A DNA stretch of 64,000 nucleotides, taken from Sitta carolinensis. Lineage: Eukaryota > Chordata > Aves > Passeriformes > Sittidae. The notes beneath the pieces were generated by a model. That model did not search any database. It saw nothing but the letters and a program-made list of their open reading frames with translations, and was not told the DNA's origin. Positions within the stretch are counted from its first letter, which is position 1, and each line of letters starts with the position of its first letter. A program made the position numbers and the translations under genes. The DNA lies in NCBI GenBank assembly GCA_032173965.1, contig CM063283.1, positions 85,580,243-85,644,242 of the forward strand, read 5' to 3'. This document shows positions 38,845-64,000 of this stretch, in pieces.

Positions 38845-40623
38845 CTGTAGAGATTATGACATCATTGGTTGTACATTATGCACTTCACAATTTAGAGAAT
38901 ATACTTACAAACTACTTAAATAGAAAAGGCGTGTTCAAGGTAGAGGCAGTTACAGTACATTCAGGGTATGTTACAGAAACCATTTGTGGTAGCCATTTGC
39001 TGAAAGGAAAAAAAACTGGAATTTTTGTTTCCCAGACCACAGAGGTTATAACTATAATACCCAAAGAAAGCAGGTAATATATCCCAATCACTGCATTTTA
39101 ATGCAGTCTTCTTCCAGAATTCACGTACAAAGTGGAAAAAAAAAAAAAGTTTAAATACCTCTTCATTGACAAATAAGGAGAAATAAACTAAAAAAGAAAC
39201 CAGGCACTTTGACCATTTAGGTAAGCAGCCATTTCTTCTTACCAGACTTCTGCCCATGAACAAGTCTTTACATTGGTCTTGCTATGCTTGCAGCACATGG
39301 AGATTCAAGTCAACTTTTTTTCCCTGTTGGTAGTATCAGTTCTAGTTATACGAAACAATGCCAATTGAATTGGTAACACTGAATTATTTCATTGGCAGTT
39401 GAGCATATCTTGATCATTTGACTGACAAGAGATCAATTTAATACCTATCAAAGTTAGATATTAACAAAACAATACATAAAAAAATAATCAAAGAGACAAA
39501 TGAAGGTTAACACCTGACTGAAGCTTGCATTGAGACTTGCCTTTATAGGTTCGGTTTGTGACTCCTTTCACGGTGTTACTGTGGACTCGTTTCCATCACA
39601 TACAGCAACTGGTACTAAACTACAATACTTTCAGGTTTGAAACACGTTCAGTAGAGAGCACCCCAACAGAACGAGAGGTTGGCATGACACTGCAGGAAGG
39701 AGGGAGATCAAAACCTCCCCACCTTTCATCCTCGCTGGTTCCACTCGCAGAGCAGGCGTTCAGAGTAAACTGCAGCATGCCTCCCTCGTACTTGGGGTGA
39801 AAACATTTTTTCACAGCAGTGTTTATCATATGTTAGTGAGCGGCTTGGTTTGAATTTAGCAGTAAGCCTGGCTAGGATTACTTTGGGTTTTCTCTTCAAA
39901 GAAACCAAAGTACATATTTCCAAACATTTTGCTACAACATGTAAATCACAAAGGAGGGATTACCTAAGGCTACCAAATGGTGTGCTTATTCAGTAGCTAT
40001 TATTCTTTCAGATAAACATCCTTAGATGCCTCGACTACAAACAGCTTAACCTGTTTTTTCCTCAGACTGTTATTTGCTGAAGAGAAAGAGAGGGGGAGAT
40101 GTGGGTGACAGACTGCCTTCCAATTCACTAACAGAGCACTGTTGGTTATAATCATCATGCATACTTCTGCTGGGCAGCATAACTCCTCTTCTGTTCACTA
40201 CCTTCAAGAAACTCTAGGAAACACCTCTTCAATCCACTGTCCAGTTTCCTCTTCCTACTGAGTGAAAATCCAGATCACATGCAGGCCAATGGCACTACTC
40301 TAGTACTTAACTCTCTTGGCTAGAAACACCAATTCTATCAAAGTACTTAGAAGCAATTATCCACATCCATCAGCTACATTTTAAATGTAGCATAGCTCTG
40401 TAGAGGCTCAGTTTTCACCAGGACAACAGGAGAGTGCGCAAGGTTTGGTGAATACCCAGATAACAAACCGATGCAATCGATGGATGCAGGACGCAGTCAG
40501 AAAGGGCTGTTCTTTCTTGAAGGAATCTTAAAAAAATACAAAAAACAACCCTCCCCCTTTGCCCTCCCCCAGAACAACCTGTCATGAGATGTTTTTGGTG
40601 CCCACTCAAAACACAAGTCCATG

Positions 40624-56362
<15,739 letters not shown>

Positions 56363-56954
56363 CTGGAAAACAAAAAATAGTTGCGAGGAACTTTATTAAA
56401 AGAAGTACTAGGACATGTTAAATACTATAACCTCATATCCAGCCACGGTAACAAAAAAAAAAAAAAAAATCCCTACTTCACATCCATTACATTTATACTC
56501 TCCTGTAATGGAAAAAAGGCAATTCTCTCATTCTTTCCTGCTTAAAATATGTTCTTCTCACCCTGAAGCAACCTCTATGTTTTATCTAGCAGGACATATT
56601 TTATATCCACAAATCCGATGCCACTGCTCTTTTCCCCATCTTGCTTACAGGACACTTCAGAAAGCAAAAAGAAAAAAGCTGCAAATATTTGTACCCTCGG
56701 TGTGGAGAGAGAAATCACCAGTGCAGGACTTCAACTAAAATGTTCCTGGAAGCTATTAAATAACAGAAATGCACGCAACCTTTACACTTCATATCCGCTT
56801 GCCTTCCCCCAGGGCAAGCAAACCTCTCATGATCACACACCTTGCCTCCTCAAATTCATGAATCATTCAGTTCATGTGGATTATGAACTTCCCAACCATT
56901 ATTATTCTGTCCTTTCTTAAGGTCTCTAAAACACATTTCAATGTCATAGAAACA

Positions 56955-57362
56955 CTGGCTAATCCATGTTCAGCCTGTCCACCAGGACCTCCAGCTCTTT
57001 TCTGAAGATCTGCTGCCTAGTCCAGCCCATCCTGTCAAACAGGGTTATTTTACTGTGTCCCAGGTGTACTTCCTTTGCAGAAGTAGGCAAGGCTGGTCAG
57101 CCCAAGCCTCAGGTTGGTGGTTTGAACGGCAGCCCTGCCCTCCAGCAAATGAATCGCTTCCTCCTCTCCCAGTCTGGTGTCAGGGACAAACTCGATGATC
57201 TCGTGCTTTTGCCTTTGATGGAAGCTGTTAATAAGGTGCTGAACTGTGTCAACCCCATTACCAACACCTGGACAATGCCACTGGCAACCACTGACCCAGC
57301 AGCTCTCAAGCCATTAGCGACCACGCCATGGTCCAGTCAATTCTCCAACTCCCTGCTACAAT
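56955..57362 (-). mobile_element. Old CR1 LINE fragment
   Basis: On the plus strand, TTCAGCCTGTCCACCAGGAC, CCTCCTCTCCCAGTCTGGTG, GCTGTTAATAAGGTGCTGAA and CAATGCCACTGGCAACC are a diverged reverse-complement CR1 ORF2 region. This explains most of the long plus-strand frame starting at 56966, which is not a host gene. Confidence 0.75.
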
Positions 57363-57453
57363 GTCCCCAGCTTGGCAAGAAGGACACTGCAGCAACACCA
57401 CTGCAAAACATACACTATGTCCCAAATAATGCTCTGCTTTTGTTCACAGTTAT

Positions 57454-57840
57454 TGTGGTGGTGGATGTTAAATTTGTTTTTTCCCAAATGGTTTGTCCCG
57501 ATCACCCACCCCCAATGGGTTTGTTCTGTCCCTGGCTGGCCACAGCCTGCCCCACTGTACCTGTCCCCCGATGGTAACGCCCCCAGGATGACTCAGGTTA
57601 AAAGCTGGGGCTTTGGGGTCCTGTGCTCTCTTTTGCACCCCTTTGAAAAGAATAAACGCCTCTGCAAATGTGCCTTCTCGGACCGTTTCTTCAAACCTCG
57701 ACTCTGGGGGTCGGGAGCCTAGAGAGCAGAAAGCCCCTCTGCTTTCTACCGTTCAAGGACTGGCTGCAGCCTGCGAACAGCTGCACCTGGCTGTGCAGCT
57801 GGGGGACACGGCTAGCCGGGCCCCCGGGCCAGTAGCCACA
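57454..57840 (+). mobile_element. Solo LTR of an endogenous retrovirus, probably class II (ERVK-like)
   Basis: A 387-bp unit begins TGTGGTGG and ends GTAGCCACA, so TGTGG and CCACA form perfect 5-bp terminal inverted repeats. The same six bases, AGTTAT, stand on both sides (57448-57453 and 57841-57846) as a target duplication. Inside, a TTAAAAG box near 57599 is followed by AATAAA at 57651-57656 and a GC-rich U5. A six-base duplication is usual for class II retroviruses. No internal viral genes are present, consistent with LTR-LTR recombination. It interrupts intron 1 of LONRF2, in antisense orientation. Confidence 0.85.
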
Positions 57841-57841
57841 A

Positions 57842-57910
57842 GTTATGTCATTGTTAACATAACAATGTCTTTGTTAACATCAACTGTTAACAGAACAGTT
57901 ATGTCATTGT
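57842..57910. repeat. Short direct repeats next to the solo LTR
   Basis: GTTATGTCATTGT occurs at 57842-57854 and 57898-57910. TTGTTAACAT and CTGTTAAC motifs lie between. This looks like a decayed tandem or dyad-rich stretch in the host DNA beside the LTR. Confidence 0.7.
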
Positions 57911-60057
57911 AGGTGATGAGATTTATGAGAGATTTACTCTTGGTCACTGTTGACCTTCATGCACTGGGAGAGGCCTCTGAAAGTCTGGAAGCTGGCTGCT
58001 GGCAGCTAAGTGCAGTAATCCTTTCCCAAACATGAGCTGGTTAAAACTGTCAGAACTGTCAGAACTTAATAAACTTTATAAAGGCTCCAAGGTGTGCTGA
58101 GAGACAATATCGCATTTCTGCAAATTTTAAACTTCACATCCAAACTTTTCCACCAAGTATCACCTTACATATGTTCACACACAGGGCTCATGTCTCCATA
58201 CTTCTGGTCTCTTCAGCCTGCTTTGGCTTCACTTCAGCACCAGCATCCTAAACACGCCCTCAGTAAGCACTCACTGCCCATACACAGCCCAGGTACAAAC
58301 ACATCTACGTGGATGCAGAGCAAGCACAACTGCTGCAGGTGCCACCACTCTTCAAGGACCTACCAGGAGGGCTGGCCCCCACATCCACCCACCTCTTGGG
58401 CTGATGCTACTGCTTGTGCAATAAACCAGACTTGCGTGGTTGCATCCAGAACCAGAGCAAAGAATCAATTGACTGAAAGTTAATTCAATAGCAACAAATT
58501 AACAGAAAGGTTTAAGAGGATCAGTTTCCCCTCAACTACTTCACTGTATAGCCACACAAACTTGAGTGCCAGGACACCAGATGAGAAGGAAAGAAGCAGC
58601 AAGGAGCGCTGCCTTTTTTGGCTGGAGCGTGGACTGATGCCAGATATACTAACTGCAGCATGACATAGGGCTCATGCTTCTCCCAGTCTAAGACAGTGAC
58701 AGCTAGAGACTACACTTAATGAGCTCTGCAGAAGCTCACATGGTGGGGGGTTCTGTGTTTTTTGTTTGTGTGGTTTTGTCATGGTTTGTTGTGGGGTTTT
58801 CTTTTAACTATTACTTATGCAGATTGCTGCATGCAGTGATCCACATTTCTACCTGATAGTTTTTAAAAAGACTGCGAGTTAAATGAAACTGAAAAGCAAT
58901 TAACCTAAGTAAGTTTTTTGTTTCTTTTAGCAGACGCTCAAATATAAAATGATTTAATTCTGCAGCATTTAACAGTAAGGAATTAATACTTTGTATTTCC
59001 ATCTTTGTAGCTGCTCTAGGGTACCTAGGTGCAGGGTATGCTGAGTGGGGGGTAGAAGGAGAAAGCAGAGCTAGGTACCTCCACAGGACAGTAGGGTGCA
59101 GGGTGGGGTATTTCTGGCACCACAGGGAAAGGAAGCAGTGAGAGATTAGGGGGAAAAGCAAGTCAGTTTGCTGCTTCTGTTCACTACTGCACATTTGCAC
59201 TGATGCTTTCCAGCACTCTTCAGAACAGTTCTGAGAGAACAGGTTCATCAGCTCTTTTTCAGGAACTTGTCTTCATTGCAAAAGTTTTAAGCAAAAAAAT
59301 GCCATTGCAGAGCACAATAGTATGGTAGGCAAAGGCTGCAGATCTTCCTAAGGCACAGACCAAAGGGTCTCACAATATGAAAGGAAAATAAACCAACCTG
59401 GAAGCAAGCCAGAAAAAGCTATGTGTATTCAGGGCTTGTACCTCTCCTTCACTGAGACAAAGTCAGAAAGCATAAGGTGTGGCCCACCTTAATGAGTACC
59501 TGGCAAGGAATGTTAGTTAACTGAGAGAAAGGATAAAAAAACCCAACAAACCAAACAGCATTGCTAAAGACAACAGTATTTACGAGGCCATAGTGTAAAA
59601 CGTTATCTACAGGGAGATGAAGCATCTATGGCAAGATGCCACAGCTAGAGTGGTGTACAGCCACTTCCATTCAGGCTCACCTCACTCACAGAGCAAGCAG
59701 TGCAGCCTGAAATCTTGCTGGCTCTACGCCCAACCCATGCATCCCTAATTCCCAGCCTTCTGCTATCAGCAGGCCCCAGGAGGGTCTGCGTCTCATCAGG
59801 GCAAAGCTAGATGGACTGAAACCTCATTTTTTGTCAGCGGAACTGAGGTATCAGCTGGCTGACTCCAACTCAGAGTCCACATGGAAGTGGGATGAAAAAG
59901 AGTATACCCAGCTGCAGACTAAATAACTACAGGGTTTCTTGTGAGCACCATGACATTGAATTGTTCCACGCCACAGCAAACGCTGTGGTGAAAATAATTA
60001 GTCACAGAGGTGGAAGGAGAGGGCTTGAGGATGAATAGAGTTTGAACTCAAGTATGC

Positions 60058-60183
60058 CAGTGTTCAAGGCCAAGCTGGACAATGCTTTGAGCACCCCAAT
60101 CCAGCAGTCTGGTGAAAAGCGTCCCAGCCCGTGGGACGAGATGATCTTTAACGTCCCTTCCAACTATTAATATTTTGATTCTA
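60058..60183 (+). mobile_element. CR1 LINE 3' end fragment
   Basis: About 125 bp with GTTCAAGGCCAAGCTGGACA, a GGGACGAGATGATCTTTAAC block and CCCTTCCAACTATTAATATT, then TTTGATTCTA in place of the tail. This is a plus-oriented, extremely truncated CR1 end in intron 1. Confidence 0.85.
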
Positions 60184-63100
60184 CACAAGAATAACAGTCA
60201 AGTTTACTTTTGCACTTAAAAAAAAACCAAACAAAAAAACCCCCAACAAACCTAAAGAAACAGCCCTAAAAGAAAACCCCACAACAGTAAAAAAAATTGT
60301 TTAAAAATAATGCACCCTTTCTCTCTTCTGGAGATAAAGAGCAGAGAAAAAAAAAATTCTTTTATGGAATGACTTATTATTTCAGGCCAAATTAAAAAAG
60401 AAAAGCGTAGAGAATTTTACTGTTTCCACAATACCAGCAGATGGCATTTTGTGAATCCAACTCATCCTGGGAATCTACAGCTGCACAGCAAAATTTATGT
60501 CCTTGTCAGCATCAGGGATGCAGTACTGAGGCTCCCAGGATCTGCGGCTCCAGGCAGCTGGGACACAGGGATTTCCTCCAAAACACAAGTCCTGGAAGTC
60601 TTCCCAAGCATTTCCCTTCCCCTCAGCCATAAACCCACAGTACTAGACAAAACCCTGGCCCATACAGGGCCCAGAGCAAAGGTATGTTTGGGTCTTTGCC
60701 TCCTGGACCCTCCTTTGGACCACCAAATATTGCCTACCCTGAGTGTGGCTGTCAGCTTGGATTTCTTCAAAATCGTTAATTTTCCTCTCACACCCATGTT
60801 TGTGGTCATCTGCACATTTGTAATAATGTGCTTTTATTTATGCAGAAGCTATCACCCAAAATTACTTTTCTAGATATGCCCAAGCAGTCAAGTTTTTTTT
60901 AAAAAGTATTCTGTTAAGTTCAGGAGGCTGGTAGAAGAACAGGGCTACCCAAAATCTCCTTGCGCCTGGAGGGCAGTTAGGGGAATTATGAGAATTTCCC
61001 CTACTGACTGTAGATAATGATAGAAATTTTACTGTAATAAACTACACTGTGATTTATTCCATGAACTCGGAACAGAAAGAATAAGTTTAAAGTTGCTAGA
61101 ACTCTCTAACTCTCCTTATCTGACAATTCTTCCTAGAAAATTGCATCTTATTCACACTTATTTCAATACTAAGCATATTTCCTGAAGGCATGAGCAGAAA
61201 TGGAATAGTGTCATCACAAACACCTTTCAGTCTTGCTTATAAGAGTCAGCCTGCACAGTTTTCCAGAAGAAACTTCTCTCACATTTTAAAGAAATTTCTG
61301 CCCTGGAAAGAGAAAGAAACTTGGCTTGTTTTGCTACATTATGCATTTAGTTCTGAACAATTCAGTACTGAAAGCCTTTTAATAAGCTTGAAAAATAATA
61401 TGAAACATATATTTTCATTTCAGTGAGAAATCAGCAAGTTTTAGTAATTAACTGAATAGAAAATTAGCTTTTTACCTCCAACTTCATGTAAGCATGACCA
61501 GTCATACAAAATACATACATGCAAAAAATGGATGCAAAGGGTTGTTTGGTAGAGAAAGACGGGGTGGCAAAGAGAAAGGTGCAGTTTAGATAAAATAATT
61601 AGCAGAAGTAGTAAAGACATTCAGGACTTTAAACTGATCTTCATTTCACAGAAAAGATGAAAATCAGGGTCAGCTTCCCAAACCTGACTGGGGGGGACGA
61701 CAAACCTGACCACATACTTGCAATCAGCAAACCCGTATTTTCTAAATCATCAGTCCACCTTAATTGGATTAACAACTAGACTTTTAAAAGTATACATATT
61801 TTCTGAATATCATGGCTTTTCCTCCTTTCATTTACATCGCTGGCATCTTCCTGAAGTGATCAAAGACCCCAAATGTGCAGGAGCTTTTAGTGCACAGACA
61901 ATGCAATAAAAGATGGCTCTTCCTCCAGAAGCCTACTTGTGCAACTCAGCACTGTTCCACAGCACTTAGGCAGGCACTTGTGAACAGGACTCTGCAGGCA
62001 CACAGAACACCCACTGAACCTGGGGGACCAAGGGACCAACACTGGCAGACAGTAGTGTATGACCTTAGGTAATCTTGAAATTTGCTGTGGTGAAGATGAT
62101 GTGGAGCATGGGGCACCACCATCCTCCACTTGGAGTCTGTGACACCAATTTTTAGGAAGATGTAATTTCAAGATTGATACTAATTTCTCTCAGTCCTCTG
62201 TATTTTGCTGTTCAAGCACCCGGGCTTGAGAACATAGCTCTTGCAGTGTGATGAAGAAAATGCTTTAGATTCTCAGCAGTTTTATTTCAGGCTCAGTAAG
62301 TCCTCAGCTAGGAAGCACCATATGATATTTAAAGCCAGACTGTCACCACTGCTAACCACAGCTAATAACTATTCCCACCATTACTCAGGAGAAACACTGT
62401 AAGAAAAGTTGTGTGCTACCCAGAAGAGCTTCTAGAGATGTTGCAGCTAACTCTGCAGCCTCACTTTTGTGTTGTACCTCTGGCCTCATGAGGCAGAAGC
62501 ATGCCAATTACATTACATCACATTATTACAAATTAATATATTACCAATTACATTAACCTACAGTTTAGTTTGCATGTCCCCAACTCCAAAGCCAATGATA
62601 ACCTTCTTCCCAAACCCACAAGTCATGGGTTGCAAGCAGCAAAAGTCCCGAATTCAAGAACGTCCCAGCATAGGGCTAAGTGTAATATATTAGATCACTG
62701 CTCCCTCCTATGCAAATCCTCATCTTTCAACACTCTGCAAGATGCCTGATACTCTTTCCAGGTAATATAGCATGAAATAACACACCTTCCTGTATTTTCA
62801 GTTCCCACTCTACCCTTTGGACATTTGGGCTGCTTCACATGATGTACCCTAAGTCCACCTATGGCCTCTTGGCACTAGTATAATAAAAGCAATAAGTACA
62901 CAAATATGACTCATTTTTCGATGCTTACTAATTCACACAGTATCTAGTTAATAGGAAAGGTTTTCTACCAAAGACTCAGTCAGAATGGAATTATCCTCTC
63001 AAACAGCACGTACACGGCCTGCTCCAAATCAAGGTATCTATGGACCAAAGTACAATACAACAAGCAAGATTCGAAACCAAAACAAAAAAACTCAGGGGTC

Positions 63101-64000
63101 AATCCCCTGCGAGATCTCCAAAGCACCCAAGGAAAAGTTCTGACCCTCCCAAAGAAACAGGGACCTGTGCTAGGTGCAAAAGAACCTGTGATTGCAAGGA
63201 AACTCCAAAGACACATTGTAGTTTGCAGACAGGTGGGACCAGCCAAGTAGGTCTCCCACAGTCACAGTTTAATAAGACCAGTTTACAGCCAGATATTCTA
63301 TCATAAAACTACTTCACCAGTGACAACCTAGCTGCCTTCTTTTACATGATTAGTACACAAGCTACATTTCTACAAGTTACCCTTCAGGTCCTTATAGGCT
63401 CTTTTTCCAGTTAAAGCTTGTTTCAGAATTTCTGACTTTTGCATAAAGGACCCTCTTGTTTCTCTGTTACTGCCTCATTTCTTCTGTCCTCAAATAGAGC
63501 TGATCCATCAATACATTTGCAAAAAGGAAAAGAGTACTTCAATACCCTACTAATTTTAAGATAAGGAAGCACAAATCAGTTCTATAAATGTCTTCTTTCA
63601 AAAGAAAAAGACATTCTGTTATACTTTATCAAAGAATAAAAGAAGAGTATGCTGTTTGAAGAGACTTCAAAAATTCTTCAGACTTTGATAAGTAGGTATA
63701 TTTCATTCTCAAGGATTGCTGATTAAGTTCAATTATTTATACAAAATTACATCTGGGTTACATACATGAAGGAAAAGTTGAAAATACAGTTCTGTACCAT
63801 TTAAGATGGGGTAAATAACATGAACAATGTTAATTACTTTAAAAAGAAACATACAAAAAACCAAAACCCCACAGCAGGACTATCTACCATAGAATACAAT
63901 GCCTCCTTTCCTTTGCCAGTGATGAACAAGCCTCCTGACCACCTTGGCTCTGGTCTTGCAGATTGGCAATGCCTCTGCTTTCAGCAGACCCTCTGCAAGC

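Larger units (their letters stand above)
36910..40623 (-). other. Inferred 3' UTR of LONRF2
   Basis: The sequence between the stop codon (40624-40626) and the AATAAA at 36924-36929 is AT-rich and free of recognisable CR1 or LTR insertions, unlike the flanking intergenic DNA. That fits a transcribed 3' UTR under selection. Intermediate AATAAA signals on the minus strand (37957-37962, 37578-37583) could give shorter forms. The extent is inferred, and an exon-like ORF inside it (38739-38844) could mean the region is shared with another transcript. Confidence 0.5.
56363..64000 (-). other. Part of LONRF2 intron 1, open at the window edge
   Basis: No GC-rich first exon or N-terminal TPR sequence was found, so exon 1 and the promoter must lie beyond 64000, or be missing from the assembly. 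The intron contains an A20 run near 56450, a CR1, a solo LTR, a short tandem-like repeat and a CR1 3' end. The minus-strand 145-codon frame at 58811-59248 has no recognisable domain. Confidence 0.7.

Noticed and set aside
39620..39923. Minus-strand frames in the 3' UTR considered as further LONRF2 exons
   Set aside because: Their peptides do not resemble LONRF proteins and no acceptor or donor in the right phase was found.
56966..57577. 203-codon plus-strand frame, the longest in the window
   Set aside because: It runs through an antisense CR1 fragment and into the solo LTR, has no domain signature, and its sequence is explained by those repeats.
58811..59248. 145-codon minus-strand frame, considered as the missing LONRF2 first exon
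   Set aside because: No TPR or LONRF N-terminal similarity, not GC-rich, and no donor that fits the one-base phase needed for exon 2.

Overview
The window looks like vertebrate, almost certainly avian, nuclear DNA. Its dispersed repeats are nearly all CR1 LINE fragments, several ending in the CR1 3' octamer motif (ATTCTATG/ATTCTGTG). There are also avian-type endogenous retroviral LTRs, no recognisable mammalian SINE or L1, and spliced exons with GT-AG borders. The species cannot be determined from the sequence.

Only one protein-coding gene is convincingly present. It lies on the minus strand and is assigned to LONRF2, a LON-substrate-binding-domain and RING-finger E3 ubiquitin ligase. Eleven exons between 56362 and 40624 join with fully compatible phases into an open frame of 530 codons plus stop. 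The order is TPR-like repeats, an acidic/serine-rich linker, a C3HC4 RING and a LON domain. The 5' exon, which should carry the N-terminus, is not in the window, so intron 1 runs off the right edge. A transposon-free 3' UTR of about 3.7 kb is inferred down to a polyadenylation signal near 36924.

Layout. 1-36.9 kb: intergenic DNA downstream of the gene, with CR1 copies, microsatellites, a composite LTR locus (29.3-30.6 kb) and a GC-rich patch (32.2-32.55 kb). 36.9-40.6 kb: inferred 3' UTR, which contains an exon-like minus-strand ORF at 38.74-38.84 kb that I cannot identify. 40.6-56.4 kb: LONRF2 exons 2 to last. 56.4-64 kb: part of intron 1, with an old CR1, a well-bounded solo LTR flanked by a 6-bp target duplication, and a CR1 3' end.

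Nothing resembles a novel multi-gene system. The points most worth checking are the unidentified exon-like ORF in the 3' UTR, the solo LTR, the interrupted LTR at 29.3-30.6 kb, and a few non-repetitive stretches that might be conserved regulatory DNA. Identifications rest on recognising protein and repeat families by eye; no database search was run.
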